From the NCBI RefSeq assembly GCF_017876315.1, contig NZ_JAGINU010000001.1, positions 186,001 through 250,000 on the forward strand: a stretch of 64,000 nt of DNA, written 5' to 3'. The position numbers were made by a program, and so were the translations under genes. The notes below the pieces were generated by a model that was not told the origin of the DNA, did not search any database, and was given only the letters and a program-made list of their open reading frames with translations. Positions 8,278 through 16,216 of this stretch are shown piece by piece. This DNA comes from Pseudonocardia parietis (GTDB taxonomy: Bacteria; Actinomycetota; Actinomycetes; Mycobacteriales; Pseudonocardiaceae). The stretch's first letter is position 1, and each line of letters begins with the position of its first letter.

Positions 8278-10602
8278 TCAGTCGCGAGCCTCGACGTACT
8301 GCTCCTCGTCGTTCTCCTGCGATGTCCGGACCGCGCCGAGCGTGCCGTCCGCCCAGCTCGCCGCCCGGCGCAGCCGCAGGCTGTTCGTCACCACCAGGAA
8401 CGACGACACCGCCATCGCGGCGCCGGCCAGCAGGGGGTTGAGCAGCCCGGCCATCGCGACCGGGATCGCGGCGGTGTTGTAGCCGAACGCCCACCAGAGG
8501 TTGCCCCGGATGGTGCTCATCGTGGCCCGCGCGAGCTCGACCGTGGCCGGGAGCACCAGCAGGTCGTCGCGCACCAGGACGATGTCGGCGGCCTCCAGCG
8601 CGACGTCCGTACCCGATCCGACGGCGATGCCCAGGTCCGCGGCGGCCAGCGCGGCCGCGTCGTTCACGCCGTCGCCCACCATCGCGACGGTGCGCCCCTG
8701 CGCCTGCAGGGCTCGCACGTGGTCGACCTTCTCGTCGGGCAGCGCCCCGGCCACGACCTCGGTGATGCCGCAGGCCCGCGCGACGGCGTGCGCGGCGGCG
8801 GGCCGGTCCCCGGTGAGCAGCACCGGCTGCAGTCCCATCGCGACCAGCTCGGCGACCGCGACCGGAGCGGACTCCTTCACCGGGTCGGACAGCGCGATCA
8901 CCCCGGCCAGGGTGTCGTGGCCGGCCTCGCGGACGTGCACGGCGATCACCGTGTTGCCGGCTGCCTCCCACTCCGCGATCCGCTCGGTGAGCGGGCCGGT
9001 GTGCTCCGGCGGGCGGCCGACCGTCACCGCGACGCCGTCGACGGTGCCGCGGGCGCCGAGGCCGGGCAGGGCCACGAAGTCCTCGACCGGAGGCACCGTC
9101 AGCCCGGTGGCGCGGGCGTGGCCGCGGATCGCCTCGGCGATGGAGTGTTCGGACCCGGCCTCGACGGCGGCGGCGCGAGCGAGCAGCAGGTCCGGGTCGA
9201 GGCCGTCGGTCACGGCGACGTCCGCGACCCGCATCCGCCCGGTCGTCAGCGTCCCGGTCTTGTCGAGCACGACGACGTCGGCGGCCCGGGTGGTCTCCAG
9301 CGCCCGGTAGCCCTTCACGAAGATGCCCAGCTCGGCGCCGCGGCCGGTGGCGACCATCAGCGCGGTCGGCGTCGCGAGCCCCAGTGCACACGGGCAGGCG
9401 ATGATCACGACGGCGATGGCGGGCCCGATCGAGCCGGCCCACCCGGCCCCGGCGAGCAGCCAGCCGAGCAGGGTGAGCACGGCCAGGCCCAGCACGATCG
9501 GGACGAACACCGACGACACCCGGTCGACGAGGCGCTGGGTGGCGGACTTCTCGATCTGCGCCCGCTCGACGGCGGCGATCATCCGGGCCAGCCGGGTGTC
9601 CGCACCGACCTGCTCGGCGACCACGACCAGCCGCCCGCCGGACGGGATGGTGCCCCCGGTGACCTTCTCCCCCGGCCCGACCTCGACCGGGACCGGTTCG
9701 CCGGTCATCGCGCTGGTGTCGACCGCCGCGCGCCCGGTCTCGACGACGCCGTCGGCGGCGATCCGCTCGCCGGGCCGCACCACGAAGCTGTCGCCGGCCC
9801 GCAGCCGTCCCACCGGGATCCGCTGTTCCGTCCCGTCGGTGACGACCGTCACCTCGTCGCTCTCCAGCGCGGCCAGCGAGCGCATCACCCGGCCCGCGGT
9901 ACGCCGGGCGCGGGCCTCGAAGTAGCGCCCGGCCAGCACGAACGTCGTGACGCCTGCCGCGACCTCGAGGTAGAGCGGGCCGGAGGGGTGGAGCACGGCG
10001 TCCCAGCCGGTGAGCGCGGAGCGGGAGTCGAGCAGCGCCATCTCACCCAGTGACCAGGCCGACGCCGAGATCACACCGAGCGAGACCAGCGTGTCCATCG
10101 AGGTGGTGCCGTGGCGCAGGTTCACGAACGCGGTGCGGTGGAACGGCCACGCCGCCCAGACCACGACCGGCAGCGCCAGCGCGACGACGACCCACTGCCA
10201 GCCGGGGAACCGCAGCGTCGGGACCAGCGACATCGCCAGCGAGAGGTCCGCCAGCGGGATGAACAGGATGAGCGCGACGGCCATCCGCCGCCGCAGCCGC
10301 TTCAGGGCGGTGTCGTCCTCGGTCGCCGCGTCGCCGGTGTCGGCGGACGCGCGCACCTCGGTGGCCCCGTAGCCGGCCTTGCGCACCGTCTCGACCAGCG
10401 CGGTGACCGGGGTGTCGCCCGGGTACTCGACGACCGCGCGCTCGGTGGCCAGGTTCACGGTCGCCCGGACCCCGTCGAGCTTGCCGAGCTTGCGCTCGAC
10501 GCGGCCGACACAGGCGGCGCAGGTCATCCCGTCGATACGCAACTCGACCGTACGGACGTCCGTCTCCGTACCGGTACGGTCCGCGGCGCTGTCGATGCTC
10601 AC
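8278..10602 (-). CDS. copA: Copper-translocating P1B-type ATPase
   Basis: A 774-residue heavy-metal ATPase. An N-terminal HMA domain carries GMTCAAC (about residues 25-31); an MTGEPVPV actuator motif, the CPC motif in ACPCALGLATP (about 402), the phosphorylation site DKTGTLTTG (about 445) and GDGVND (about 640) are in the normal order. The CPC motif indicates Cu(I)/Ag(I) export across the cytoplasmic membrane, using ATP. The GTG start at 10600-10602 has GGAGG only one base upstream, too close to be ideal, so translation may be leaderless. The gene is single, with no chaperone or CsoR visible nearby. Confidence 0.92.
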   Translation of the reverse strand: MSIDSAADRTGTETDVRTVELRIDGMTCAACVGRVERKLGKLDGVRATVNLATERAVVEYPGDTPVTALVETVRKAGYGATEVRASADTGDAATEDDTALKRLRRRMAVALILFIPLADLSLAMSLVPTLRFPGWQWVVVALALPVVVWAAWPFHRTAFVNLRHGTTSMDTLVSLGVISASAWSLGEMALLDSRSALTGWDAVLHPSGPLYLEVAAGVTTFVLAGRYFEARARRTAGRVMRSLAALESDEVTVVTDGTEQRIPVGRLRAGDSFVVRPGERIAADGVVETGRAAVDTSAMTGEPVPVEVGPGEKVTGGTIPSGGRLVVVAEQVGADTRLARMIAAVERAQIEKSATQRLVDRVSSVFVPIVLGLAVLTLLGWLLAGAGWAGSIGPAIAVVIIACPCALGLATPTALMVATGRGAELGIFVKGYRALETTRAADVVVLDKTGTLTTGRMRVADVAVTDGLDPDLLLARAAAVEAGSEHSIAEAIRGHARATGLTVPPVEDFVALPGLGARGTVDGVAVTVGRPPEHTGPLTERIAEWEAAGNTVIAVHVREAGHDTLAGVIALSDPVKESAPVAVAELVAMGLQPVLLTGDRPAAAHAVARACGITEVVAGALPDEKVDHVRALQAQGRTVAMVGDGVNDAAALAAADLGIAVGSGTDVALEAADIVLVRDDLLVLPATVELARATMSTIRGNLWWAFGYNTAAIPVAMAGLLNPLLAGAAMAVSSFLVVTNSLRLRRAASWADGTLGAVRTSQENDEEQYVEARD

Positions 10603-10722
10603 GCCTCCATGGTTCTACACGAGGTCAAACGTCGCCGCACCGGCCGTTGGATACCCCGGAGCGCCGCCGAAGGCAAGGGGCCAGTACAACAGAGACGTGA
10701 CAACCACCCCGAGGAGGACCCG

Positions 10723-11409
10723 ATGATGGCCGGTAAGAGGAAGGCGCCGACGAAGAACCCGCTCACCTCCAAGCAGGGGCCCTCCCAGGCGACGATCATC
10801 GGCATCATCGTCGTGATCGCCTTCGGCGCGCTCGTCGGTCTCGGGGTGTACTGGAACAACAGCACCTCCAGCACGCTCGTGCCCCCGAACGCGACAGCCG
10901 CGGGCATCCCGACGGGCAACACCGCCGCACCGAAGACGGTCGACGTCTACCTCGACTTCATGTGTCCGCACTGCAAGACGTTCGAGGAGATGGTCGGCCC
11001 CACCCTGGAGCAGCTCCGTGACTCCGGAGAGGCTCAGGTCGTCTACCACCCGGTCACCTTCCTGGACCGGGCGTCGAGCACTCAGTTCTCGACGCGTGCC
11101 TCAGCGGCAGCCGGCTGCGCCGCGGCGGCGAACGTATTCCCGCAGTTCGAAAAGCTGCTGTACGCGAACCAGCCCACCGAGGGCGGTGCTGGCCTCCCGA
11201 ATCAGCAGCTAGTGGCACTGGGCCAGCAGGCCGGCGCTGGTGGCGACTTCGCGCAGTGCGTCGAGGACCAACGGTACGCCCCGTGGAGCCAAGGCGTCAC
11301 CCAACAGGCAATGCAGGCCGGTGTCTCCGGGACCCCGACCGTCAAGGTGAACGGGCAGGACGTCGAGGCCAGCCCGCAGGCGATCCAGCAGGCAGTCGCC
11401 GCCGGCTGA
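10723..11409 (+). CDS. Membrane-anchored DsbA-like thiol oxidoreductase
   Basis: A 228-residue protein with a short basic N-terminus, one membrane anchor (about residues 22-46, IIGIIVVIAFGALVGLGVYW) and an extracytoplasmic thioredoxin-fold domain. The active site is CPHC (about residues 80-83) and the cis-Pro loop is GTPTVKVNG near the C-terminus. It therefore probably forms or shuffles disulfides in exported proteins. The ATG start has GAGGAGG 5 bases upstream. It is divergent from copA with a 120-base promoter gap and is followed by a very stable hairpin. Confidence 0.88.
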   Translation: MMAGKRKAPTKNPLTSKQGPSQATIIGIIVVIAFGALVGLGVYWNNSTSSTLVPPNATAAGIPTGNTAAPKTVDVYLDFMCPHCKTFEEMVGPTLEQLRDSGEAQVVYHPVTFLDRASSTQFSTRASAAAGCAAAANVFPQFEKLLYANQPTEGGAGLPNQQLVALGQQAGAGGDFAQCVEDQRYAPWSQGVTQQAMQAGVSGTPTVKVNGQDVEASPQAIQQAVAAG

Positions 11410-11425
11410 CAACCGACCCCTGAGA

Positions 11426-11465
11426 CTGAGGTGGCGCACCCACGAATGTGGGGGCGCCACCTCAG
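11426..11465 (+). terminator. Long near-perfect hairpin between convergent genes
   Basis: Outer arms CTGAGGTGGCGC (11426-11437) and GCGCCACCTCAG (11454-11465) pair perfectly over 12 bp; inside them CCCAC and GTGGG pair over 5 bp around a GAAT loop. It lies between the DsbA-like gene and the convergent secreted-protein pair, so it can serve as a bidirectional terminator. There is no U-tract. Confidence 0.75.
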
Positions 11466-11498
11466 ATCTCGCCAGTCCTGCGAGTGAATGGGCGCAAG

Positions 11499-11819
11499 CT
11501 AGACGATCTTCCAGGTCACATTTCCCCAGGCCCCACCGAACGTGTCGCACCGCACCGGCCGTTGAATGCTTGCTCCTGGCTCACGGTAAACATGAGTGAA
11601 CATGAAATTGCTGGTAGTGGGACAGGTCACCTCGTACTGGACGGTGCCCGACCCGACGCAGCTGTGCACGACGCTCGCGCCGCCGGGGGCGTTGTAGTCA
11701 ACGAATGCGCGCCCACAGGTCAGGCCTGCGGCGTGCGCTCCAGGGGCGGCAGCCGTCTGCACCCCCGCGAGCGAGAGAATCGCTACCAGCAACGCTGACA
11801 TGAACCAGGACTTCTTCAT
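11499..11819 (-). CDS. Small secreted protein (paralogue of its upstream neighbour)
   Basis: A 106-residue protein with a good Sec signal peptide (basic start MKKSWF, hydrophobic core SALLVAILSLAGV, likely cut after AHA near residue 31). The mature part of about 75 residues has four Cys and shares VVHSCVGSGTVQYEV with the next protein. It belongs to no family I can name. The ATG overlaps the upstream paralogue's stop by 4 bases. Codon use and GC content are lower than in neighbouring genes, suggesting recent acquisition or relaxed selection. Confidence 0.75.
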   Translation of the reverse strand: MKKSWFMSALLVAILSLAGVQTAAAPGAHAAGLTCGRAFVDYNAPGGASVVHSCVGSGTVQYEVTCPTTSNFMFTHVYREPGASIQRPVRCDTFGGAWGNVTWKIV

Positions 11820-12145
11820 GCCGGCTTCCAGGAAATCGTGGTTATGTACGAATCGCCTGCTGGGTCCATCGCTATCGGCTTTCGAATCGACTGGCCGGGT
11901 GCGGGAAAATAGTGGCTCATCTGAAAGCTCGGCAGGCCAAGTCGACCGATCGTATAGACGACTGTCCCCTGCCCGGTACAGGAATGCACGATGAATCCGC
12001 TGGTGCGAACAGCGTTCAGTTCAAGACCCGCGCCTCCACACTCGAGGGAGGCAGCATACGCGGTGCCGCTTATCGGCATCACCCCCAGAAGTGCCGCTGC
12101 AACAAGAGCGGGTACGCCAAGAAGTTTTATCGAACATCTAATCAC
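11816..12145 (-). CDS. Small secreted protein, tandem paralogue
   Basis: A 109-residue protein from GTG 12145, chosen because it places a clean signal peptide at the start (LLGVPALVAAALLGVMPISG, likely cut after AYA); earlier TTG starts in the same frame are possible. The mature domain contains IVHSCTGQGTVVYTIG and two Cys, and aligns with the downstream paralogue, which has two further Cys. The pair is clearly a tandem duplication that has diverged. The function is unknown; short, secreted and Cys-containing proteins can be inhibitors, toxins or surface proteins, but nothing here decides between these. Confidence 0.7.
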   Translation of the reverse strand: MIRCSIKLLGVPALVAAALLGVMPISGTAYAASLECGGAGLELNAVRTSGFIVHSCTGQGTVVYTIGRLGLPSFQMSHYFPAPGQSIRKPIAMDPAGDSYITTISWKPA

Positions 12146-12504
12146 AAACAGATCGTGACGCCTTGACCGACCTCTTCTCAATGACTCAGACAAACTTGCT
12201 CAGCTTTCCACTCGATCGAGTGTGATGTTTGGCATCGTGAGCGCGTACGGTGACTGACGACGCCCTGTTCGGGGCTTGCGCATGAGGGACCGGTCGGCGA
12301 TCCCTGCTGCGGTAGCGGTGCGATGCCCGTGCGACTGAGTGCTGCGGTAGCACTGGCGCGTCTGCCCCACTGCGCCACTTGGCTACATGGGGCGTCGACT
12401 GGCTTGCAGCCGTCCACGGGACCTGCGTGCGGCAAACCCGATTCGTCCGGATCTGCTTGTACTGAGCAGTATGCTCTCCATGGGGCTGTTGGCGAGGAGG
12501 GCAC
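12146..12504 (+). promoter_or_regulatory. Divergent control region with 14-bp palindrome
   Basis: This 359-base gap, visibly lower in GC than its surroundings, separates the secreted-protein pair from the XRE regulator. It holds a perfect 14-bp palindrome, CACTCGATCGAGTG (12209-12222), and a shorter inverted repeat, GAGCA-GTA-TGCTC (12464-12476), about 28 bases before the regulator start. Both are candidate operators. No tRNA or convincing small gene was found in it. Confidence 0.4.
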
Positions 12505-13365
12505 ATGACCGTGGCGCACGGCCCGGTCGTCATCCGGCGGCGCCTCGGGCACGTCCTCAAGCAGCTGCGCGTCGGCCGGGGCAAGCAGCTGTCGGAGATC
12601 GCCAAGCTGCTCGAGGTCTCCCCCTCGAAGCTGAGCCGGATCGAGACCGGCCACGTCGAGCCGAAGTTCCGTGACGTCCGGAGCCTGCTCGATCTCTACG
12701 AGGCCGGCACCGAGGTACAGGACCAGGTCCTGAACTGGGCCAACGAGGCGAAGTCCCCGGGGTGGTGGCAACCGTTCTCGGTCCGGGTCACGGTCGATCT
12801 GGACCTCTACATCTCACTCGAGTCCGAGGCGCGGTCCGTCCTGATCCACAGCACGCCGATCAGCGGCCTGCTGCAGACCGAGCAGTACGCCCGCGAGATG
12901 CTGCGCGGCGCGTATCCCGACATGACCGAGGAGGAGGTCACGACGCTGGTCGACCTCCGGATGGGACGCCAGCGCGTCGTCGCCCCGGACCGCTCCGACT
13001 CCCGGCCGCTCGATCTGCACGCCGTCCTGGACGAGTCCGCGTTGCACCGGATACCCGGCAGCCCAGCGACGATGCGCGACCAGCTCCGCGAGCTGGTCAC
13101 CCGGTCGCGCCAACCGAACATCGTGGTGCAGATCCTGCCCTTCTCCGCGGGTTACACGAGCGTCACCAGCACGTTCGCCATCTTCGAGCCCCTGTCGGAC
13201 CAGGACTGGACGGTCGTCAACGTCGAGGGCACCGGGCTCGACACCTACTTCGACACACCGGCCGAGGTGCAGAGGTACCGAGCCTTCTGGGACGACGTGC
13301 TCGCGAGCTCTCTGGATCCCGAGGCCTCGCGCGCGTACATCGAGAACCTCATCGACCGGAGCTGA
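12505..13365 (+). CDS. XRE-family regulator with DUF5753 domain
   Basis: A 286-residue regulator of the actinomycete-specific type. An N-terminal helix-turn-helix (about residues 10-65, KQLSEIAKLLEVSPSKLSRIETG) precedes a DUF5753 ligand/partner domain with the typical LLQTEQYAR and DESALHR motifs. ATG 12505 has GAGGAGG 4 bases upstream. The next gene is a DUF397 protein, the usual partner of these regulators (as with WhiJ in Streptomyces, where the small protein relieves repression). It is divergent from the two small secreted genes and could control them. Confidence 0.9.
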   Translation: MTVAHGPVVIRRRLGHVLKQLRVGRGKQLSEIAKLLEVSPSKLSRIETGHVEPKFRDVRSLLDLYEAGTEVQDQVLNWANEAKSPGWWQPFSVRVTVDLDLYISLESEARSVLIHSTPISGLLQTEQYAREMLRGAYPDMTEEEVTTLVDLRMGRQRVVAPDRSDSRPLDLHAVLDESALHRIPGSPATMRDQLRELVTRSRQPNIVVQILPFSAGYTSVTSTFAIFEPLSDQDWTVVNVEGTGLDTYFDTPAEVQRYRAFWDDVLASSLDPEASRAYIENLIDRS

Positions 13366-13487
13366 CGAGCCCCATCGGGTGACGAGGGACGCCTTTCGGC
13401 GCATCGATCACCTCGCCAGGCGCACCGGCGGCCGCTCGCAGGTGGCTGGTTTGGCCTGGTGATCCGCGCGCTCTAGCTTCACGGCTC

Positions 13488-13724
13488 GTGACTCCCCTTA
13501 CGGTCGTGCCCGCGGATCGACACCCGGGCAGCGTCGAGTTCCGGATCAGCTCCTACTGCCATCAGGGCGGCTGCGTCGCCGTCGGCACCGACCGGGACGA
13601 GGTCGTCGTCCGCTCGAGCCGTATCCCGGACAGCCCGGTTCTCCGCTTCACGGCCGAGGAGTGGGACGCGTTCGTGGCGGGCGTCCGCAACGGCGAGTTC
13701 GACCGGGCGGCGCTCCAGGCCTGA
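13488..13724 (+). CDS. DUF397 small protein, partner of the XRE regulator
   Basis: A 78-residue DUF397 protein. The family pattern is clear: EFRISSYCHQGGCVAV, then DSPVLRFTAEEWDAFVAGVRNGEFD at the C-terminus. In Streptomyces such proteins act with the adjacent XRE/DUF5753 protein in developmental or antibiotic control. It starts at GTG 13488, 122 bases after the regulator, without an obvious ribosome site, so it probably has its own leaderless promoter. Confidence 0.88.
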   Translation: MTPLTVVPADRHPGSVEFRISSYCHQGGCVAVGTDRDEVVVRSSRIPDSPVLRFTAEEWDAFVAGVRNGEFDRAALQA

Positions 13725-13739
13725 TCGACGCCACCCGGC

Positions 13740-14711
13740 TCACGCCTCGGCGGCCAGCTCCGACTGCGCGGCGGGGGCCCGGTTCTCCGCCCGCCGGATG
13801 AGCACGATGCCCGCCAGGATCAGCAGGCCGCCGAACAGCTGGATCGCGCTCGGCGTCTGGGCGAGCAACAGCCACGCGGCGATCACCCCGAACATCACCT
13901 CGGAGAGGCCGACGAAGGAGGCGATCCGGGTGTCGAGCAGCCGGATCCCGATGATGCCCGTGACGTAGGCCAGCGCGGTCGCCAGCACGACCAGCATCAC
14001 GAGCATCAGCGGCCAGCCGACCTCGACCCCGGCCAGCGTCCCGGTCGGCGCGCCCACCTCCCAGGGGGTGATCCCGGTCAGCCCGGTCACGGTCAGCGCC
14101 ACCGCCCCGACGAGCATCGCACCGGAGAGCATCAGCATCGGGGGGACGCCGCCCTCCTCGCCACCGCCGGGCAGCAGGAAGTACACGCAGACGCAGACCG
14201 CCGAGGCGATGCCCCACAGGATGCCGGCGACGTCGACCTGCTGCGGGCCGAACGGATCGACGACGAACACCAGCCCGGCCAGCGACACCACGCAGCCGAG
14301 CAGCGTGATCGCGGCCGGCGTCCGCCGGGTTCGCAGCCAGGTCCAGCCGACCAGCAGCACCGGCGCGAGGAACTCCAGCAGCAGTGCCACCCCCACCGTG
14401 AGGTGCTGCAGCGCCTGGAAGAAGCACAGCTGGACGCCGGCGACCGCGGCCAGTCCGTAGATCAGGATCTTCCGGACGTTCGGGCCGGTCAGCGGATGCC
14501 GGCGCAGCATCACGACCAGCACCGGCAGCAGCAGCACCGCCGTGCCGGCGATGCGCAGCAACGTGGTCAGGCCGGGTGACCAGCCGGCCTCCAGGAACGC
14601 GGAGCCGAGCGGTCCGGAGAACCCGTACCCGGCCGCCGAGACCAGCGCCAACGCGAGCCCACGCACCATGCGCTGCTGCGCCGACCCTGATGTCACGACC
14701 GAAGTACTCAT
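13740..14711 (-). CDS. EamA/DMT-superfamily exporter
   Basis: A 323-residue membrane protein with ten hydrophobic segments in two EamA repeats, the family norm. The first repeat starts at about residue 18 (GLALALVSAAGYGFSGPLG) and the second near 160. Family members export amino acids or other small metabolites; the substrate is unknown. It is divergent from the CGNR-type regulator with only 39 bases between start codons, and that gap carries an inverted repeat, so it is very likely that regulator's target. Confidence 0.85.
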   Translation of the reverse strand: MSTSVVTSGSAQQRMVRGLALALVSAAGYGFSGPLGSAFLEAGWSPGLTTLLRIAGTAVLLLPVLVVMLRRHPLTGPNVRKILIYGLAAVAGVQLCFFQALQHLTVGVALLLEFLAPVLLVGWTWLRTRRTPAAITLLGCVVSLAGLVFVVDPFGPQQVDVAGILWGIASAVCVCVYFLLPGGGEEGGVPPMLMLSGAMLVGAVALTVTGLTGITPWEVGAPTGTLAGVEVGWPLMLVMLVVLATALAYVTGIIGIRLLDTRIASFVGLSEVMFGVIAAWLLLAQTPSAIQLFGGLLILAGIVLIRRAENRAPAAQSELAAEA

Positions 14712-14712
14712 A

Positions 14713-14747
14713 GACTCCTGACAGTAGGAACCGATGAGTCAGGGGTC
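14713..14747. promoter_or_regulatory. Inverted repeat in the EamA/CGNR divergent promoter
   Basis: GACTCCTGAC (14713-14722) and GTCAGGGGTC (14738-14747) are inverted with 9 of 10 matches, centre-to-centre 25 bases. A second overlapping pair, ACTCAT (14706-14711) and ATGAGT (14734-14739), is also inverted. The site covers nearly the whole gap between the two divergent starts and is a likely operator for the CGNR protein. Confidence 0.5.
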
Positions 14748-14750
14748 AAC

Positions 14751-15317
14751 ATGGAATTCGCCCATGACACGCAGGTCGTGCTGGCGGCAGCCGCCTCGCT
14801 GGTGAACACGACGCTCTCCGAGCCCGACGCCCTCGCCGACGCCGCGGGCTTCGAAGCCTGGATGGACGCGCAGCCCTACACCGGCGACCGCGCGCACACC
14901 GACGACGAACGCACCGCGGTCCGCGCACTCCGCGACCGGCTCGTAGCGCTGTGGCCGGCCGGTGCCGGGGCCGAGTGTCCCGACCGGGACCGCACCGTCG
15001 AACTGGTCAACACGATCCTCGACGAGACCGACGCCCGCCCCCACCTGGCCCGCCACGACGGCTGGGACTGGCACCTGCACGTCACGCCGCGCAACGCCCC
15101 GCTGGCCGACCGGATGGGAGCCGAGATCGCGATGGCGGTCGCCGATCTCGTCCGCGTCGACGACCTGTCCCGGCTGCGCCGGTGTGCGGGCGAGGACTGC
15201 GACGCCGTCCTCGTCGACCTGTCACGCAATCGTTCGAAGCGGTTCTGCGACACCGGCAACTGCGCGAACCGGGCCCACGTCGCCGCCTACCGCGCCCGCC
15301 GGGCGAGCCGCACGTGA
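14751..15317 (+). CDS. CGNR zinc-finger/ABATE-domain regulator
   Basis: A 188-residue protein of the stress-induced ABATE/CGNR transcription factor family. The N-terminal helical domain covers residues 1-130; the C-terminal zinc finger has RRCAGEDCDAVLVDLSRNRS followed by RFCDTGNCANR. The signature CGNR is changed to CANR here; the four Cys remain. Divergent pairing with an EamA exporter suggests local control of that transporter. The ATG start at 14751 follows the inverted-repeat operator directly. Confidence 0.85.
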   Translation: MEFAHDTQVVLAAAASLVNTTLSEPDALADAAGFEAWMDAQPYTGDRAHTDDERTAVRALRDRLVALWPAGAGAECPDRDRTVELVNTILDETDARPHLARHDGWDWHLHVTPRNAPLADRMGAEIAMAVADLVRVDDLSRLRRCAGEDCDAVLVDLSRNRSKRFCDTGNCANRAHVAAYRARRASRT

Positions 15318-15327
15318 GTGGCGCCGC

Positions 15328-16095
15328 TCAGGAGTTCCGAAGGTGCTCCTCGATGAGCGCGTTGACCTCGTCCGGGCGCTCGTAGCTCAGCAGGTGCGCG
15401 GAGTCCGCGACCTCGGCGTAGCGCGCACCGGCGATGCCCGTGGCGATCTCGCGGACCACCAACGGCGGCGTGGCGGGGTCGTCGGCGCCGGCCACGACCA
15501 GCGTGGGCACCGACACCGCGGGCAGCTCGGCCCGGATGTCGAAGTCGCCGACCGCGCTGGTGCAGGCCGCGTACCCCTCCGGCTTCGTGGCGCGCAGCAT
15601 GTCCAGCAGCCGCTTCTCGCCCTCGGGGTTGCGGCGGGCCCAGTCCTCGACGTACCAGGTGCCCGGGCGGGAGGCGACCATCTCCCCGGTGCCGTTCGCA
15701 CGCACGGCCGCCGCGCGCTGTGGCCACGCGTGCGGGTTCGGGAACCGCGCCGCCGTCGCGAGCAGCGCGATGCTCCGCACCCGCTCGCCGCCGTATGCGC
15801 CGAGCCACTGCCCGATCGCCCCGCCGATCGAGACACCGACGTAGTGGAAGTCGGTGACCCCGGCGGCGTCGGCCGCGGCCAGTGCCCCGCGTGCCAGGTC
15901 CTCGATCGTCAGGTCGCCGGTCGCGTCGGGCGAACCACCGTGACCCGGCAGGTCGAACCGCACGCAGCGGTAGCGGTCCGCGAGCGCGTCCACCTGCGGG
16001 TCGAACAGGTGCAGGTCGGTACCCAGGGACGGCCCGAAGAGGATGGCCGGGGCATCGGCGGGGCCGTCGACGACGTGGTGCAGATCGAGTGCCAT
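15328..16095 (-). CDS. 3-oxoadipate enol-lactonase-like alpha/beta hydrolase
   Basis: A 255-residue alpha/beta hydrolase of the PcaD/BioH type. The nucleophile elbow is GVSIGG (about residues 87-92), the acid loop is VVAGADDPATPP and the catalytic His is in ADSAHLLSYERP. PcaD opens the enol-lactone of the beta-ketoadipate pathway; no other pca genes are visible here, so the exact substrate is uncertain. It is divergent from the aldehyde dehydrogenase with a 121-base gap. Confidence 0.75.
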   Translation of the reverse strand: MALDLHHVVDGPADAPAILFGPSLGTDLHLFDPQVDALADRYRCVRFDLPGHGGSPDATGDLTIEDLARGALAAADAAGVTDFHYVGVSIGGAIGQWLGAYGGERVRSIALLATAARFPNPHAWPQRAAAVRANGTGEMVASRPGTWYVEDWARRNPEGEKRLLDMLRATKPEGYAACTSAVGDFDIRAELPAVSVPTLVVAGADDPATPPLVVREIATGIAGARYAEVADSAHLLSYERPDEVNALIEEHLRNS

Positions 16096-16216
16096 GCCTC
16101 CATCCTGCCTCGGTGCGCCCGTCCGACCGCGGAGAGGAGTGCGGAGCGCGATCCGGATTCGTAAGGTCTCCGATCAGGCATCCGCCACTGAAGTGACCTG
16201 CAGGGAGGACCACCCC

